Shown here: positions 48,422 to 57,573 of the stretch, one piece after another
How positions within the stretch are numbered: position 1 is the stretch's first letter
How the letters are laid out: each line of letters begins with the position of its first letter
Source of the DNA: Pseudomonas extremaustralis
GTDB taxonomy: Bacteria; Pseudomonadota; Gammaproteobacteria; Pseudomonadales; Pseudomonadaceae
DNA: 64,000 nucleotides
Direction of reading: 5' to 3'
NCBI RefSeq assembly: GCF_900102035.1
Contig: NZ_LT629689.1
Coordinates: 6,482,501 to 6,546,500 of the forward strand
The notes under the pieces: generated by a model
Told to the model about the DNA's origin: nothing
The model's input: only the letters and a program-made list of their open reading frames with translations
Databases searched by the model: none
Position numbers and translations under genes: made by a program

Positions 48422-49832
48422 TGATCTCTAGCCGGCCCAGCAACATGCCCAATGACAGGATCCACTTGGCCGCATCCGGCAGGCTGGCGAAGTTACCCGC
48501 CGGGCCGATGGTTTCCCCCAGGCCCGGGCCGACGCCGGACACAGTACTGGCGGCGCCGGTCAGCGCCGTCATCCAGTCCAGGCCCAGCAGCGAGAGGGCC
48601 AGGGCGATGGCGCAGATGGTGATGGCGAAGAAAAACGAGAAGGTCAGGATCGACCGCACGATCTCTTCATCGAGGCGGTGGCCGTTGTACTTCTGCTTGA
48701 TCACCGCGCGCGGGTGAATCAGCTGGTTCAAGTTGGCTTTGAGCAGGATATAGGCGACCTGGAAGCGGAAGATCTTGATCCCGCCCGCCGTCGACCCCGA
48801 ACAGCCGCCGATGAAACCCAGGTAGAAGAACAGCATCAGTGAGAAGTTGCCCCACAGGCTGTAGTCTCCCAGTGCAAAACCGGTCGTCGTTACCACCGAG
48901 GTCACGTTCAACGCCACGTGGCGCAAGGCGTCCAGCCAATGCAGGTTGGTGGTCCACCAGTACCAGGTGCCGAGTACCAGCCAGGTCACCACCAGCAAAC
49001 CGAGCAAGCCCTGCACCTGCTGGTCCTTGATCAGCGCCCGGCGGTTACCGCGCAAGGTGGCCACATACAGGGTGAACGGCAAACTGCCCAGGATCATCAC
49101 CACCACCGCCACCCAGTGCACCGCCGGTTGTTTCCAATGGGCCAGGGATTCGTCGGAGGTGGAGAACCCGCCGGTGGAAATCGCCGACATCGCATGGTTG
49201 ATCGCATCGAACAGGCCCATCCCGGCCCACCAGAACGCCAGGCTGCCCAGAATGGTGATGCCCACGTATGCCGCCACGATCAGTCGCGCCACCATGTGCG
49301 AGCGGGGCATGACTTTTTCCGAGCGGTCGGAGGACTCGGTCTGGAACAGGCGCATGCCACCAATGCGCAGCAGCGGCAGGATCGCCACCGCCATGCCGAT
49401 AAAGCCGATGCCGCCGAGCCAGTGCAGCAGCGAGCGCCACATCAGAATGCCCGGCGACATGCTGTCCAGCCCGCTCAATACCGTTGAGCCGGTGGCGGTG
49501 ATACCGGACATGCTTTCGAAAAACGAGTCGGTATAGCTGATGCGCTGGGTCAGCAAAAACGGCAGCGCGGCGAACACGCACACCACCACCCAACTGGTGA
49601 CGGTCAGCAAGTACATATCCCGGGGCCGCAGGTGCACATGTTCCGGGCGCCCTGGGATCACCAGGGTCAAGCCGGCGACAAAGGTGATCAGGCTGGCCCA
49701 CAGGAACGAGGGCAGGTCTTGGGTGCGTTCGAAAATCACCAAGGTGGCCATGGGCACGACCATGGCGATCGCAAGCGTGATCAGGAAGATGCCGATGATG
49801 AAACCGATGATGCGCAGGGCCGGCAACGCCAT
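48378..49832 (-). CDS. trkH: TrkH-type potassium transporter
   Basis: A 484-aa inner-membrane K+ uptake protein (TrkH/KtrB family). Four pore-loop repeats are visible: SGITATGSTVL, SAISTGGFSTS, NVTSVVTTTGFALG and GAASTVSGVGPGL, with the LHWLGGIGFIGMAVAILPLL and STAGGIKIFRF segments conserved in TrkH. It works with TrkA-type regulators encoded elsewhere. The start at 49832 follows TAGGGC-type weak pairing; the frame is open upstream only briefly. The 3' end overlaps the AraC gene. Confidence 0.9.
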   Translation of the reverse strand: MALPALRIIGFIIGIFLITLAIAMVVPMATLVIFERTQDLPSFLWASLITFVAGLTLVIPGRPEHVHLRPRDMYLLTVTSWVVVCVFAALPFLLTQRISYTDSFFESMSGITATGSTVLSGLDSMSPGILMWRSLLHWLGGIGFIGMAVAILPLLRIGGMRLFQTESSDRSEKVMPRSHMVARLIVAAYVGITILGSLAFWWAGMGLFDAINHAMSAISTGGFSTSDESLAHWKQPAVHWVAVVVMILGSLPFTLYVATLRGNRRALIKDQQVQGLLGLLVVTWLVLGTWYWWTTNLHWLDALRHVALNVTSVVTTTGFALGDYSLWGNFSLMLFFYLGFIGGCSGSTAGGIKIFRFQVAYILLKANLNQLIHPRAVIKQKYNGHRLDEEIVRSILTFSFFFAITICAIALALSLLGLDWMTALTGAASTVSGVGPGLGETIGPAGNFASLPDAAKWILSLGMLLGRLEIITVFVLCIPAFWRH

Positions 49833-49933
49833 GAAATGAGCTCGAGATAGGGCAGAGGCGCCATTCTACCTGGGGTGCAGGTCTTGTAAACCGGGCCCCT
49901 CCCACATGGTTTTTGTGCTGCCGGAGATGGCGC

Positions 49934-49959
49934 AAAAAAAAGGCGACCCGAAGGTCGCC
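49934..49959 (-). terminator. Terminator of the imelysin gene
   Basis: On the minus strand GGCGACC, a 4-nt loop, GGTCGCC, then eight T. It lies 20 bp past the stop of the lipoprotein gene. Confidence 0.85.
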
Positions 49960-49978
49960 TCATTCAACACCGCACGGA

Positions 49979-51322
49979 TCAGAACTCGTGATCGGCGTTG
50001 TCCGGGTTCAGATCGCTGATCCCCAGCTTGCCGGCGGCGGCTTCGATCGAGCCGGTCTGCTTGACCAGCGCTGCGATCGCGTCGCGCACGATCTGGTTGC
50101 CCGCGTCGTTACCGGCTGCGATCAACTGGTCGTAGTGCTCACCTTTGTTGGCGTGGTCGACCATGACCTGGATCTTCGCCTCGGTCGCGGCCAAGTCGGC
50201 TTTCAATGCAGCATCGGCAGCCGGGTCGGCCTTGGCCACCAGGGACGACAGGCTGGCGCCGGTCATTTTGGTGCCGTCGACGCGGGTGTACTCGCCCAGG
50301 TAGACGTTACGGATGCCCTTGGCGTCGTAGAAATGCGAGTTGTGGGTGTTGTCGCTGAAGCAATCCTGTTCGTCTTCCGGCGAGTTGGCTTCCAGGGAAA
50401 CCTTCATGCGCTCACCGGCCAGTTCGCCCAGGGACAGGCTGCCCATGCCGAACAGCATTTTGCGCAGGCCATCGGTGGCAGGCTCTGCTTCCAGGGTGGC
50501 GCGGTAGTTGTCTTCGACGTTGGGCTTCCAGTTGCCGACCATTTCTTCCAGGTCGCTGACCAGCAACTGGGTCACAGCATTCAGGTAGGCGCGGCGGCGC
50601 TCGTTGTGACCGCCGGTGGCACCGTCGCCGGTCAGGTAGTCGGACGCGGGGCGGTTGCCTGCGCCTGGGCCGGTGCCATTGAGGTCCTGGCCCCAGAGCA
50701 GGAATTCGATGGCGTGGTAGCCGGTGGCGACGTTGGCTTCGGAACCGCCGAGCTCATTGAGGCTGGCGAGTTTTTCCGGGGTGATGTCCTTCACGTCGAC
50801 CTTGTCTTCGCCGACCTGGATCTCGGTGTTGGCGATGATGTTGGCGGTGGCGCCGGGGTTGCCCAGGGCGTGTTCGTAGGATTTGTCGGTGTAGTCGATC
50901 AGGCCTTCGTCCAGGGGCCAGGCGTTCACCTGGCCTTCCCAGTCGTCGATGATGGTGTTGCCGAAGCGGAACACTTCGCTCTGCAGGTATGGCACGCGAG
51001 CGGCGACCCAAGCGGCACGGGCGGCCTTGAGGGTTTCGTCGTTGGGCTTGGCGAGGAAGGCGTCGATGGCGGTTTGCAGGGTTTTCGCCGTGGACTCGGC
51101 ATCGCTGTAGACCGCGAAAACCATGTCAGCGTAATGCGCAACCACTGCTTTGGCAGCCGCTTCGTCGACCTGGCCGGCAGGTGTGGCCGCCGCAGGCGCG
51201 GCAGTGCTGGCAGCCGGGGTCGGCGCCTGGGGCGCGGCGGCCTTGTCTTTACCTTCGCCGCAGCCGGCGAGAGAAATGGCAATGGCCAGCAGACTGGCGG
51301 TGGCCAGGGGCATACGAATCAT
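49979..51322 (-). CDS. icmP: Imelysin-family lipoprotein (IcmP-like)
   Basis: A 447-aa lipoprotein: signal peptide with lipobox ISLAGC near residue 20, then a Pro/Ala linker and two imelysin (M75-type) repeats. The family GxHAIEFLLWG motif appears as TGYHAIEFLLWGQD. Imelysin proteins are iron-regulated periplasmic or outer-membrane proteins; P. aeruginosa IcmP was described as an insulin-cleaving protease, and it lies near bifA and sodB there too. A Fur-like box precedes the gene. The start at 51322 precedes the basic n-region of the signal. Confidence 0.82.
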   Translation of the reverse strand: MIRMPLATASLLAIAISLAGCGEGKDKAAAPQAPTPAASTAAPAAATPAGQVDEAAAKAVVAHYADMVFAVYSDAESTAKTLQTAIDAFLAKPNDETLKAARAAWVAARVPYLQSEVFRFGNTIIDDWEGQVNAWPLDEGLIDYTDKSYEHALGNPGATANIIANTEIQVGEDKVDVKDITPEKLASLNELGGSEANVATGYHAIEFLLWGQDLNGTGPGAGNRPASDYLTGDGATGGHNERRRAYLNAVTQLLVSDLEEMVGNWKPNVEDNYRATLEAEPATDGLRKMLFGMGSLSLGELAGERMKVSLEANSPEDEQDCFSDNTHNSHFYDAKGIRNVYLGEYTRVDGTKMTGASLSSLVAKADPAADAALKADLAATEAKIQVMVDHANKGEHYDQLIAAGNDAGNQIVRDAIAALVKQTGSIEAAAGKLGISDLNPDNADHEF

Positions 51323-51381
51323 GGCGAACATCCTGCTTCGGTTGTTGAGAGGGTGCGCGTGGAAGCGCAAAACTGCGACAT

Positions 51382-51401
51382 AATGCGAAAGATTTGCATT
51401 T
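51382..51401 (-). promoter_or_regulatory. Putative Fur box upstream of icmP
   Basis: Read leftward, AAATGCAAATCTTTCGCATT is an imperfect inverted repeat that matches a typical Pseudomonas Fur box at about 16 of 20 positions. It lies ~60-80 bp before the start codon, where repression would occur. Confidence 0.6.
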
Positions 51402-51448
51402 TGTGTAAAGGGTTAAACGCGGGAAATATTCAGTATCGTTTTATCGAT

Positions 51449-53500
51449 TCACAGAATTGCCGCGTTATTACGCTCGGAGTGTTTCAAAAAAGCCGCCAAC
51501 TCCCGGGCCGGCAGGGGTTTGCTGTAGTAGTAACCCTGACCTTCATGGCAGCCCTCGGAGATGATGTAGGCCTCCTGTTCGGCAGTCTCCACGCCTTCGG
51601 CAATCACTTGCATGCCCAGGCTTTTGCCCAGTTGGATAATGGCGCGCACGATGGTCGCGTCGTCATCGTCGTCCAGCAGGTCCTGAACGAAGCTCTTGTC
51701 GATCTTGATTTTGTCCAGGGGTAGGCTTTTGAGGTAACTCAGGGATGAGTAACCGGTGCCGAAGTCATCGATCGCAATCAGTGCACCGGAACGGCGCAGG
51801 CTCAGCAGGTGCTGGGCGGCGGTGCTGATGTCTTCCATCAGGCCGGTTTCGGTGACTTCCAGTTCCAGGCTGCGCGGCGGCAGGCGGTAGATCTGCAACA
51901 GGTTGTTGACCACCCGCGGCAACTCGGCGTGGTGCAACTGCACGGTGGACAGGTTGACCGCCATGCGCAGTCCGGTGAAGCCCAGGTCGTGCCATTCGCG
52001 CAATTGGCGGCAGGCCTGGTCCAGTACCCATTCACCGATCGGAATAATGGTGCCGTTCTGTTCCGCCAGGGGGATGAACAGGTCGGGCGGTACCAGGCCG
52101 TGTTCCGGGTGTTGCCAGCGGATCAATGCTTCAACCCCGACCACTTGGTGGTCGCGGTAGCTGATCTGCGGCTGGTAGACCAAGTGGAGCTGGTTGCGGC
52201 TGAGGGCGTCGCGCAGGTCTTTTTCCAGCTCGCGGCGGCGGCGCATTTCACTGTCCACGCTGGCGATATAGAACTGATAGCGGTTACGCGAGCGGCTCTT
52301 GGCCAGGGTCATGGTCTGTTCGGCTTTTTGCAGCAGCTTCTCGGTGCTGTCGCCGTCTTCCGGGAACAGGGTGATGCCGATGGTGGCGCGCAGGCGGATT
52401 TCCTCGTGGTCGAGGGCGAACTCCGCTTCCAGGTCGTCGAGGATGCTTTGCGCCAGTTCGGCGGCTTCGTAGGGTTGGTCGATATCGGCCTGTACCAGGG
52501 CGAACTGGTCGCCCCCCAGGCGGGCCAGGGCACCGAGGCGGCCGCTGTGGGCTCGCAGGCGGTCGGCCAGGGCCAGGAGCAGTTTGTCGCCGGCCTGGTA
52601 GGTGAACTGTTCATTGACGCTTTTGAAGTCATCCAGCCCCACGCACAGCACTGCCACGCGGCGTTGCCGGCGGCCGGCGTCGATAAGGATCTTGTCCAGT
52701 TGCTCCTGCAGTTTCTGGCGGTTCGGCAGGCCGGTCAGGAAGTCGTATTGGGCCATGCGCAGCAGGCTGCTTTCCGCTTCGTGGCGCAGGTGGGTATTGC
52801 GTTCGATGGATTCGAGCAACTGGTTGGCGGTATTGATCCACAACCCCAGTTCGTTGCGTTCGTGGCCCTTGATTTGCGGGATCTTGTGTTCGCTGGGGCG
52901 GTCGGGGTTGATCGAGGTCAGGTGCTCGATAATGCGCGACAGCGGCTTGGTCAGCAGCCAGTGATAGACCAGGTACAACACCATGCCCATGGCCAGGGCG
53001 CGCAGGACCCCGGAAATGAAGATGATCACCGAGTTGACGATAAACCCCTGGCCGTAGGTGGCAGTGTCGAGGGTGATGCTCAGGTCGCCGTAATACTCGC
53101 TGTAGGGGCCTTTGCCGACCAGGGGGGTAGTAAAGGTGCGTTCCTGGCCAAGAATCAGGTCGGTGAGCCAGCGGCTGGGGGATTGCTGCAATGCGCGGCT
53201 CTTCTCCGCGAGCATGGTTTCGTTGGGATGGCCGATGGACGCCATGCGCACAGCGTCGTCCTGGAACAGCCCCTCGATGACCTGCATGCCCATCTCGCGG
53301 TCCAGGCTGTAGACGGCCTGGGTCGAGGGGTCGCGAAACATGTCGAGGATACGTTGGGCATCGCCGGCCACGGCCTGGCGTGTCTTGTAGGCGTCGTAAA
53401 CGATTTGCGCCACGCTCAGTGCCACGCCAACGATCAATGCCGAGAGCAACACAACCCGTAGCAACTTCACCGACAAGCTGTTCTTGAGTTCCAGCTTCAA
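51449..53500 (-). CDS. bifA: BifA-type membrane GGDEF/EAL phosphodiesterase
   Basis: A 683-aa inner-membrane protein that should hydrolyse c-di-GMP. Transmembrane helices at about 12-34 and 153-175 flank a periplasmic sensor loop. A degenerate GGDEF domain (RLGGDQFALVQAD near 335) is probably not a cyclase. The EAL domain keeps EALIRWQHPEHGLVPP, the catalytic DDFGTGYSSLSYLKSLPLDK and QLGKSLGMQVIAEGVE. The GGDQF sequence, length and sodB neighbour all match BifA, which represses biofilm and promotes swarming in P. aeruginosa. Confidence 0.88.
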   Translation of the reverse strand: MKLELKNSLSVKLLRVVLLSALIVGVALSVAQIVYDAYKTRQAVAGDAQRILDMFRDPSTQAVYSLDREMGMQVIEGLFQDDAVRMASIGHPNETMLAEKSRALQQSPSRWLTDLILGQERTFTTPLVGKGPYSEYYGDLSITLDTATYGQGFIVNSVIIFISGVLRALAMGMVLYLVYHWLLTKPLSRIIEHLTSINPDRPSEHKIPQIKGHERNELGLWINTANQLLESIERNTHLRHEAESSLLRMAQYDFLTGLPNRQKLQEQLDKILIDAGRRQRRVAVLCVGLDDFKSVNEQFTYQAGDKLLLALADRLRAHSGRLGALARLGGDQFALVQADIDQPYEAAELAQSILDDLEAEFALDHEEIRLRATIGITLFPEDGDSTEKLLQKAEQTMTLAKSRSRNRYQFYIASVDSEMRRRRELEKDLRDALSRNQLHLVYQPQISYRDHQVVGVEALIRWQHPEHGLVPPDLFIPLAEQNGTIIPIGEWVLDQACRQLREWHDLGFTGLRMAVNLSTVQLHHAELPRVVNNLLQIYRLPPRSLELEVTETGLMEDISTAAQHLLSLRRSGALIAIDDFGTGYSSLSYLKSLPLDKIKIDKSFVQDLLDDDDDATIVRAIIQLGKSLGMQVIAEGVETAEQEAYIISEGCHEGQGYYYSKPLPARELAAFLKHSERNNAAIL

Positions 53501-53686
53501 AGGGGCATTCCTTGTCTCATGCGGGTGGCCTTCAATATGCCATGAGTATTGGCAATCTGGTGATGGCAGTCAAAGGAACATTGGGGCAAACGTGGGTTTG
53601 ATTCTGGCGGGAAGGTTTACATGGGGTGCTAGCAAGGCGAGACGAGGCGGATTTGCGTCCGCCTGCTCGGTTCAGTGATGCCGTAA

Positions 53687-53899
53687 CTAGGCGCTTGCGA
53701 AGTTCACTTTGCGTTTGTCGGTCTCTTGAGCGTCCGAAAAATCCACGGTTTTGCTGTTGGATTCCAAGGCTTCGCCCAAGGCCTTGGCCAGAACATCGGC
53801 GAAGGGTTGGACGAGCGGTGCGACCGCAGTGGTGATTTCTCCAGCGGCCTTGGCGACTTCACCGACTACAGGCAGTGCTGCGAGTGCTCCAATCGACAT
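53687..53899 (-). CDS. Small unknown protein
   Basis: A 70-aa protein starting MSIGALAALPVVGEVAKAAG with a long Ala/Val-rich amphipathic helix (EITTAVAPLVQPFADVLAKA) and a polar C-terminus. GGAGAAATAATC before 53899 sets the start. It lies alone between bifA and sodB. Its helical, Cys-free composition recalls small secreted or harpin-like proteins, but no family is recognised. Confidence 0.55.
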   Translation of the reverse strand: MSIGALAALPVVGEVAKAAGEITTAVAPLVQPFADVLAKALGEALESNSKTVDFSDAQETDKRKVNFASA

Positions 53900-53981
53900 G
53901 ATTATTTCTCCGACAGGTGTGAGAGGCAAATTCCTCACCCGCCTGGGTGGCGGGTGCCGGCCGCTCGGTTCCATCGCCCAT

Positions 53982-54009
53982 AAAAAAGCCCGGCAATCGC
54001 CGGGCTCTT
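53982..54009 (-). terminator. Terminator after sodB
   Basis: GCCCGGC, short loop, GCCGGGC with six A on the plus strand (T6 in the leftward transcript). It lies 18 bp past the sodB stop. Confidence 0.85.
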
Positions 54010-54026
54010 TCTACTGCAAGGGTCGC

Positions 54027-54623
54027 TTAGGCAGTGAAGGTCTTGCCTTCGAACTGCTCAGCCACGAACTTCCAGTTGACCAGGTTCCAGAACGCTTCCA
54101 CATACTTTGGACGGGCGTTGCGGTAGTCGATGTAGTAAGCGTGTTCCCAGACGTCGCAGGTCAGCAGCGGGGTGTCGCCGCTGGTCAGCGGGTTGCCGGC
54201 GCCGATGGTGCTGGCCAGGGCCAGGGAACCGTCAGCCTTTTTCACCAGCCAGCCCCAACCGGAACCGAAGGTGCCGACGGAGGTCTTGGTGAATTCTTCC
54301 TTGAACTTGTCGAACGAACCGAACGCAGCGTTGATGGCTTCAGCCAGGGCGCCGGTAGGTTGGCCGCCGGCGTTTGGCGCCAGGCAGTTCCAGTAGAAGG
54401 TGTGGTTCCAGACTTGCGCGGCGTTGTTGAAGATGCCGCCCGAAGAAGATTTGACGATTTCTTCCAGGGTCTTGCCTTCGAACTCGGTGCCAGGCACCAG
54501 GTTGTTCAGGTTCACGACATAGGTGTTGTGGTGCTTGTCGTGGTGGTACTCCAGGGTTTCCTTGGAGATGTGCGGCTGCAGGGCATCGTGTGCGTAGGGC
54601 AGCGGCGGCAATTCGAAAGCCAT
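54027..54623 (-). CDS. sodB: Iron superoxide dismutase
   Basis: A 198-aa cytoplasmic Fe-[23 protein letters not shown] at the N-terminus with the first metal His, [14 protein letters not shown] near residue 30, and the [13 protein letters not shown] signature near 160, which holds Asp and His ligands. GGAG lies 7 nt before the ATG. It removes superoxide and is usually Fe-dependent in expression. Its place next to bifA matches P. aeruginosa. Confidence 0.95.
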   Translation of the reverse strand: MAFELPPLPYAHDALQPHISKETLEYHHDKHHNTYVVNLNNLVPGTEFEGKTLEEIVKSSSGGIFNNAAQVWNHTFYWNCLAPNAGGQPTGALAEAINAAFGSFDKFKEEFTKTSVGTFGSGWGWLVKKADGSLALASTIGAGNPLTSGDTPLLTCDVWEHAYYIDYRNARPKYVEAFWNLVNWKFVAEQFEGKTFTA

Positions 54624-54801
54624 GGTGATTCTCCTAATCAGGTCAGTTGCGGTGAGCGCAAGGCCGATCACGGGCGGCCAAACATGCGCCGGGGAGTTTG
54701 TACTCTTTGCGGCGCAGGGTCCGGATCATAGCACCGGGAATGTGGCAAAACCACGCAACAACTGTGTGGGATAGAGGTTCCAGAGCGTTTTGGAATATTC
54801 A

Positions 54802-55401
54802 TCAGGCGCTGATCAGTTGATAGGCGACGCTGAACATCATCACTGCCACCAGCAGGTCGAGCAGGCGCCAGGTCGCCGGGCGCGCCAACCACGGTGCCAT
54901 CCATGCCGCGCCGAGCGCCAAGGTGGTGAACCACAGGAACGATGCGCTCGCGGCGCCGGCCACGTAGGCGCCGGGTTCGGTTTGTTGCGCGCCCAGTGAG
55001 CCGATCAGCAGGACCGTGTCCAGGTACACATGGGGGTTGAGCAGCGTAACCGCCAAGGCACTGAGCAACACGGCGCGCAAGGAACGCACCTTGAGGCTGC
55101 CCCCCTGGTCCAGGCTCTGTTTCGTGCACGCCCGCCGCAACGCGCAGGCGCCGTACCAGAGCAGGAATGCGGCACCGCCCCAGCGGGCGATCCCCAGCAG
55201 GATCGGGCTTTGCGCCAAAATTGTCGCCAGGCCGAAGACCCCGGCCGCCACCAGCAGGGCATCGCAGATCACGCACAGGGCCGCCACCGGCAGGTGATGT
55301 TCGCGACGCAGGCTTTGCGCCAGCACGAATGCGTTCTGGGTGCCGATGGCCATGATCAGCCCCAGGGCGACCAACAGGCCATTCATATAGCTTTGCCACA
55401 T
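54802..55401 (-). CDS. argO: LysE/ArgO-type amino-acid exporter
   Basis: A 199-aa six-helix exporter of the LysE family: GLIMAIGTQNAFVLAQSLRR near the start and AVTLLNPHVYLDTVLLIGSL near 112 are the family motifs. It should export arginine or lysine analogues. The divergent LysR-type gene at 55502 is the usual activator (ArgP/LysG arrangement), and the 100-bp gap holds both promoters. Confidence 0.85.
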   Translation of the reverse strand: MWQSYMNGLLVALGLIMAIGTQNAFVLAQSLRREHHLPVAALCVICDALLVAAGVFGLATILAQSPILLGIARWGGAAFLLWYGACALRRACTKQSLDQGGSLKVRSLRAVLLSALAVTLLNPHVYLDTVLLIGSLGAQQTEPGAYVAGAASASFLWFTTLALGAAWMAPWLARPATWRLLDLLVAVMMFSVAYQLISA

Positions 55402-55501
55402 AGTTGAAAATCCTTGTGCAGGCCGAAACGATGCTGGCTATCTTCCATGGGCTGGTTGTATAAGAAAAACCAATATTGCTGATCGCTCATTAGAGAAACT
55501 G

Positions 55502-56395
55502 ATGTTCGACTATAAATTGCTTTCCGCCCTGGCGGCGGTGGTGGAACAGGCCGGCTTCGAACGCGGCGCGCAAGTCCTGGGGCTGTCGCAGTCGGCGATT
55601 TCCCAGCGCATCAAATTGCTCGAGGCGCGTATCGGCCAGCCAGTGCTGATCCGGGCCACCCCGCCGACGCCCACCGATATCGGCCGGCGCCTGCTTAACC
55701 ATGTGCAACAGGTACGGCTGCTGGAGCGTGATCTGCAAAGTCAGGTGCCGGCGCTGGATGACGAAGGCATGCCCGAACGTTTGCGCATCGCGCTGAATGC
55801 CGACAGCCTCGCCACATGGTGGGCCGAGGCCGTCAGCGACTTTTGCGCCGAACAGCATTTACTGTTGGACTTGGTGGTGGAAGACCAGACCGTCGGCCTC
55901 AAGCGTATGCGCGCCGGCGAAGTGGCGGCCTGTATTTGCGCCAGCGAGCGCCCGGTTGCCGGGGCTCGCAGCCTGTTGCTCGGGGCCATGCGCTACCGCG
56001 CGTTGGCCAGTCCGGCTTTTATCGCACGGCACTTTCCCCAGGGCGTGCGCGCCGATCAACTGGCGCGCACGCCAGCGTTGGTGTTCGGGCCGGATGATTT
56101 CCTGCAGCATCGATACCTGGCGTCCCTCGGCGTGGATGGTGGTTTCGAACACCATCTGTGCCCGTCGTCCGAAGGTTTTATCCGGCTGACGGAAGCCGGC
56201 CTCGGGTGGGGCCTGGTGCCGGAGTTGCAGGTGCGCGACCAGTTGCAACGCGGCCTGCTGGTGGAGTTATTGCCAGATAAGCCCATCGACGTGCCGCTGT
56301 ACTGGCATCATTGGCGCAGTGGCGGCCAACTGCTGGGCTTATTGACCGACCATCTGGCCCAGGCGTGTGGCCAATGGTTGGTGCCGTTGGAGTGA
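55502..56395 (+). CDS. argP: LysR-type regulator ArgP/IciA
   Basis: A 297-aa LysR-family regulator: N-terminal helix-turn-helix (FERGAQVLGLSQSAISQRIK) and a ligand domain with LRIALNADSLATWWAEAV, close to ArgP (IciA). It activates the divergent exporter in response to Arg or Lys in related bacteria. Start at 55502 is the ATG followed by FDYKLLSAL, the family N-terminus. Confidence 0.88.
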   Translation: MFDYKLLSALAAVVEQAGFERGAQVLGLSQSAISQRIKLLEARIGQPVLIRATPPTPTDIGRRLLNHVQQVRLLERDLQSQVPALDDEGMPERLRIALNADSLATWWAEAVSDFCAEQHLLLDLVVEDQTVGLKRMRAGEVAACICASERPVAGARSLLLGAMRYRALASPAFIARHFPQGVRADQLARTPALVFGPDDFLQHRYLASLGVDGGFEHHLCPSSEGFIRLTEAGLGWGLVPELQVRDQLQRGLLVELLPDKPIDVPLYWHHWRSGGQLLGLLTDHLAQACGQWLVPLE

Positions 56396-56447
56396 TGGCG
56401 GGCGTCAAGGCAACAGCGATGAAAAACGAAAGAACACGGGGTAATAC

Positions 56448-57446
56448 ATGAAAATTCTGGTCACCGGCGCAAGCGGCTTCATCGGCGGACGCTTTGCGCG
56501 TTTCGCCCTGGAGCAGGGCCTGGACGTGCGGGTCAACGGGCGGCGTGCCGAAGGTGTGGAACACCTGGTACGGCGCGGCGCCGAGTTTATCCAGGGTGAT
56601 TTGAATGATGCCGACCTGGTGCGCGAACTGTGCCGCGATGTCGAAGCCGTGGTGCATTGCGCCGGTGCCGTGGGGATGTGGGGGCGCTATCAGGATTTCC
56701 ACCAGGGCAATGTGCTGGTGACCGAAAACGTCGTCGAGGCCTGCCTCAAACAGCGCGTCGGCCGCCTGGTTCACCTGTCGTCGCCGTCGATCTATTTCGA
56801 TGGGCGCGACCACCTCGGGTTGACCGAAGACCAAGTGCCCAAGCGCTTCAAGCATCCCTATGCCGCGACCAAATACCTGGCTGAGCAAAAGGTATTCGGT
56901 GCCCAGGAATTCGGCCTCGAAGTCCTGGCCCTGCGCCCGCGCTTTGTCACGGGCGCCGGTGACATGAGCATCTTCCCGCGCCTGTTGAAGATGCAGCGCA
57001 AGAACCGTCTGGCCATCGTTGGCGACGGCCTGAACAAAGTGGATTTCACCAGTGTGCACAACCTCAACGAAGCGTTGCTCAGCAGTTTGCTCGCCACGGG
57101 CTCGGCGTTGGGCAAGGCCTACAACATCAGCAATGGCACACCGGTGCCGGTGTGGGATGTGGTGAACTACGTGATGCGCCAAATGGAACTGCCCCAGGTG
57201 ACGCGGTATCGGTCCTACGGTTTGTCCTACAGCCTGGCGGCGCTCAACGAAGCCTTTTGCGCAATGTGGCCGGGTCGACCGGAACCGGCGTTGTCGCGTC
57301 TGGGCATGCAGGTGATGAACAAAGATTTCACCCTCGACATCAGCCGGGCCAGGCATTATCTGGATTACGCGCCCAAGGTCAGCCTGTGGGCCGCCCTCGA
57401 CGAGTTCTGCAGTTGGTGGAAAGCCCAGGACCCGGGTTTGCGGTAA
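56448..57446 (+). CDS. NAD-dependent epimerase/dehydratase family protein
   Basis: A 332-aa Rossmann-fold enzyme of the extended SDR class: GASGFIGGRFARFALEQG at the N-terminus binds NAD(P), SSPSIYFDG near 113 supplies the catalytic Ser, and YAATK near 140 is the catalytic YxxxK. Close relatives act on sugars or 3-beta-hydroxysteroids. The substrate cannot be told from sequence. It stands alone, 52 bp after argP. Confidence 0.8.
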   Translation: MKILVTGASGFIGGRFARFALEQGLDVRVNGRRAEGVEHLVRRGAEFIQGDLNDADLVRELCRDVEAVVHCAGAVGMWGRYQDFHQGNVLVTENVVEACLKQRVGRLVHLSSPSIYFDGRDHLGLTEDQVPKRFKHPYAATKYLAEQKVFGAQEFGLEVLALRPRFVTGAGDMSIFPRLLKMQRKNRLAIVGDGLNKVDFTSVHNLNEALLSSLLATGSALGKAYNISNGTPVPVWDVVNYVMRQMELPQVTRYRSYGLSYSLAALNEAFCAMWPGRPEPALSRLGMQVMNKDFTLDISRARHYLDYAPKVSLWAALDEFCSWWKAQDPGLR

Positions 57447-57573
57447 GTTCACACCAGGCAACACATCGGGAACCGAATTCGTGGTTTCCGGTCGATCAGT
57501 GCGGCGGGACAGCGGTTTATACTCCCGTCGCTCGGCGTTACAGCCAGCCACTTCAGCGATTCAGGGTTGATTC

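Noticed and set aside
49913..51724. A 603-codon frame opposite the imelysin gene
   Set aside because: It is a high-GC antisense shadow of icmP; the leftward gene has a signal peptide, family motifs, terminator and Fur-like box.
51809..53461. A 550-codon frame opposite bifA
   Set aside because: Antisense shadow of a gene with clear GGDEF/EAL motifs; no family features in the shadow frame.
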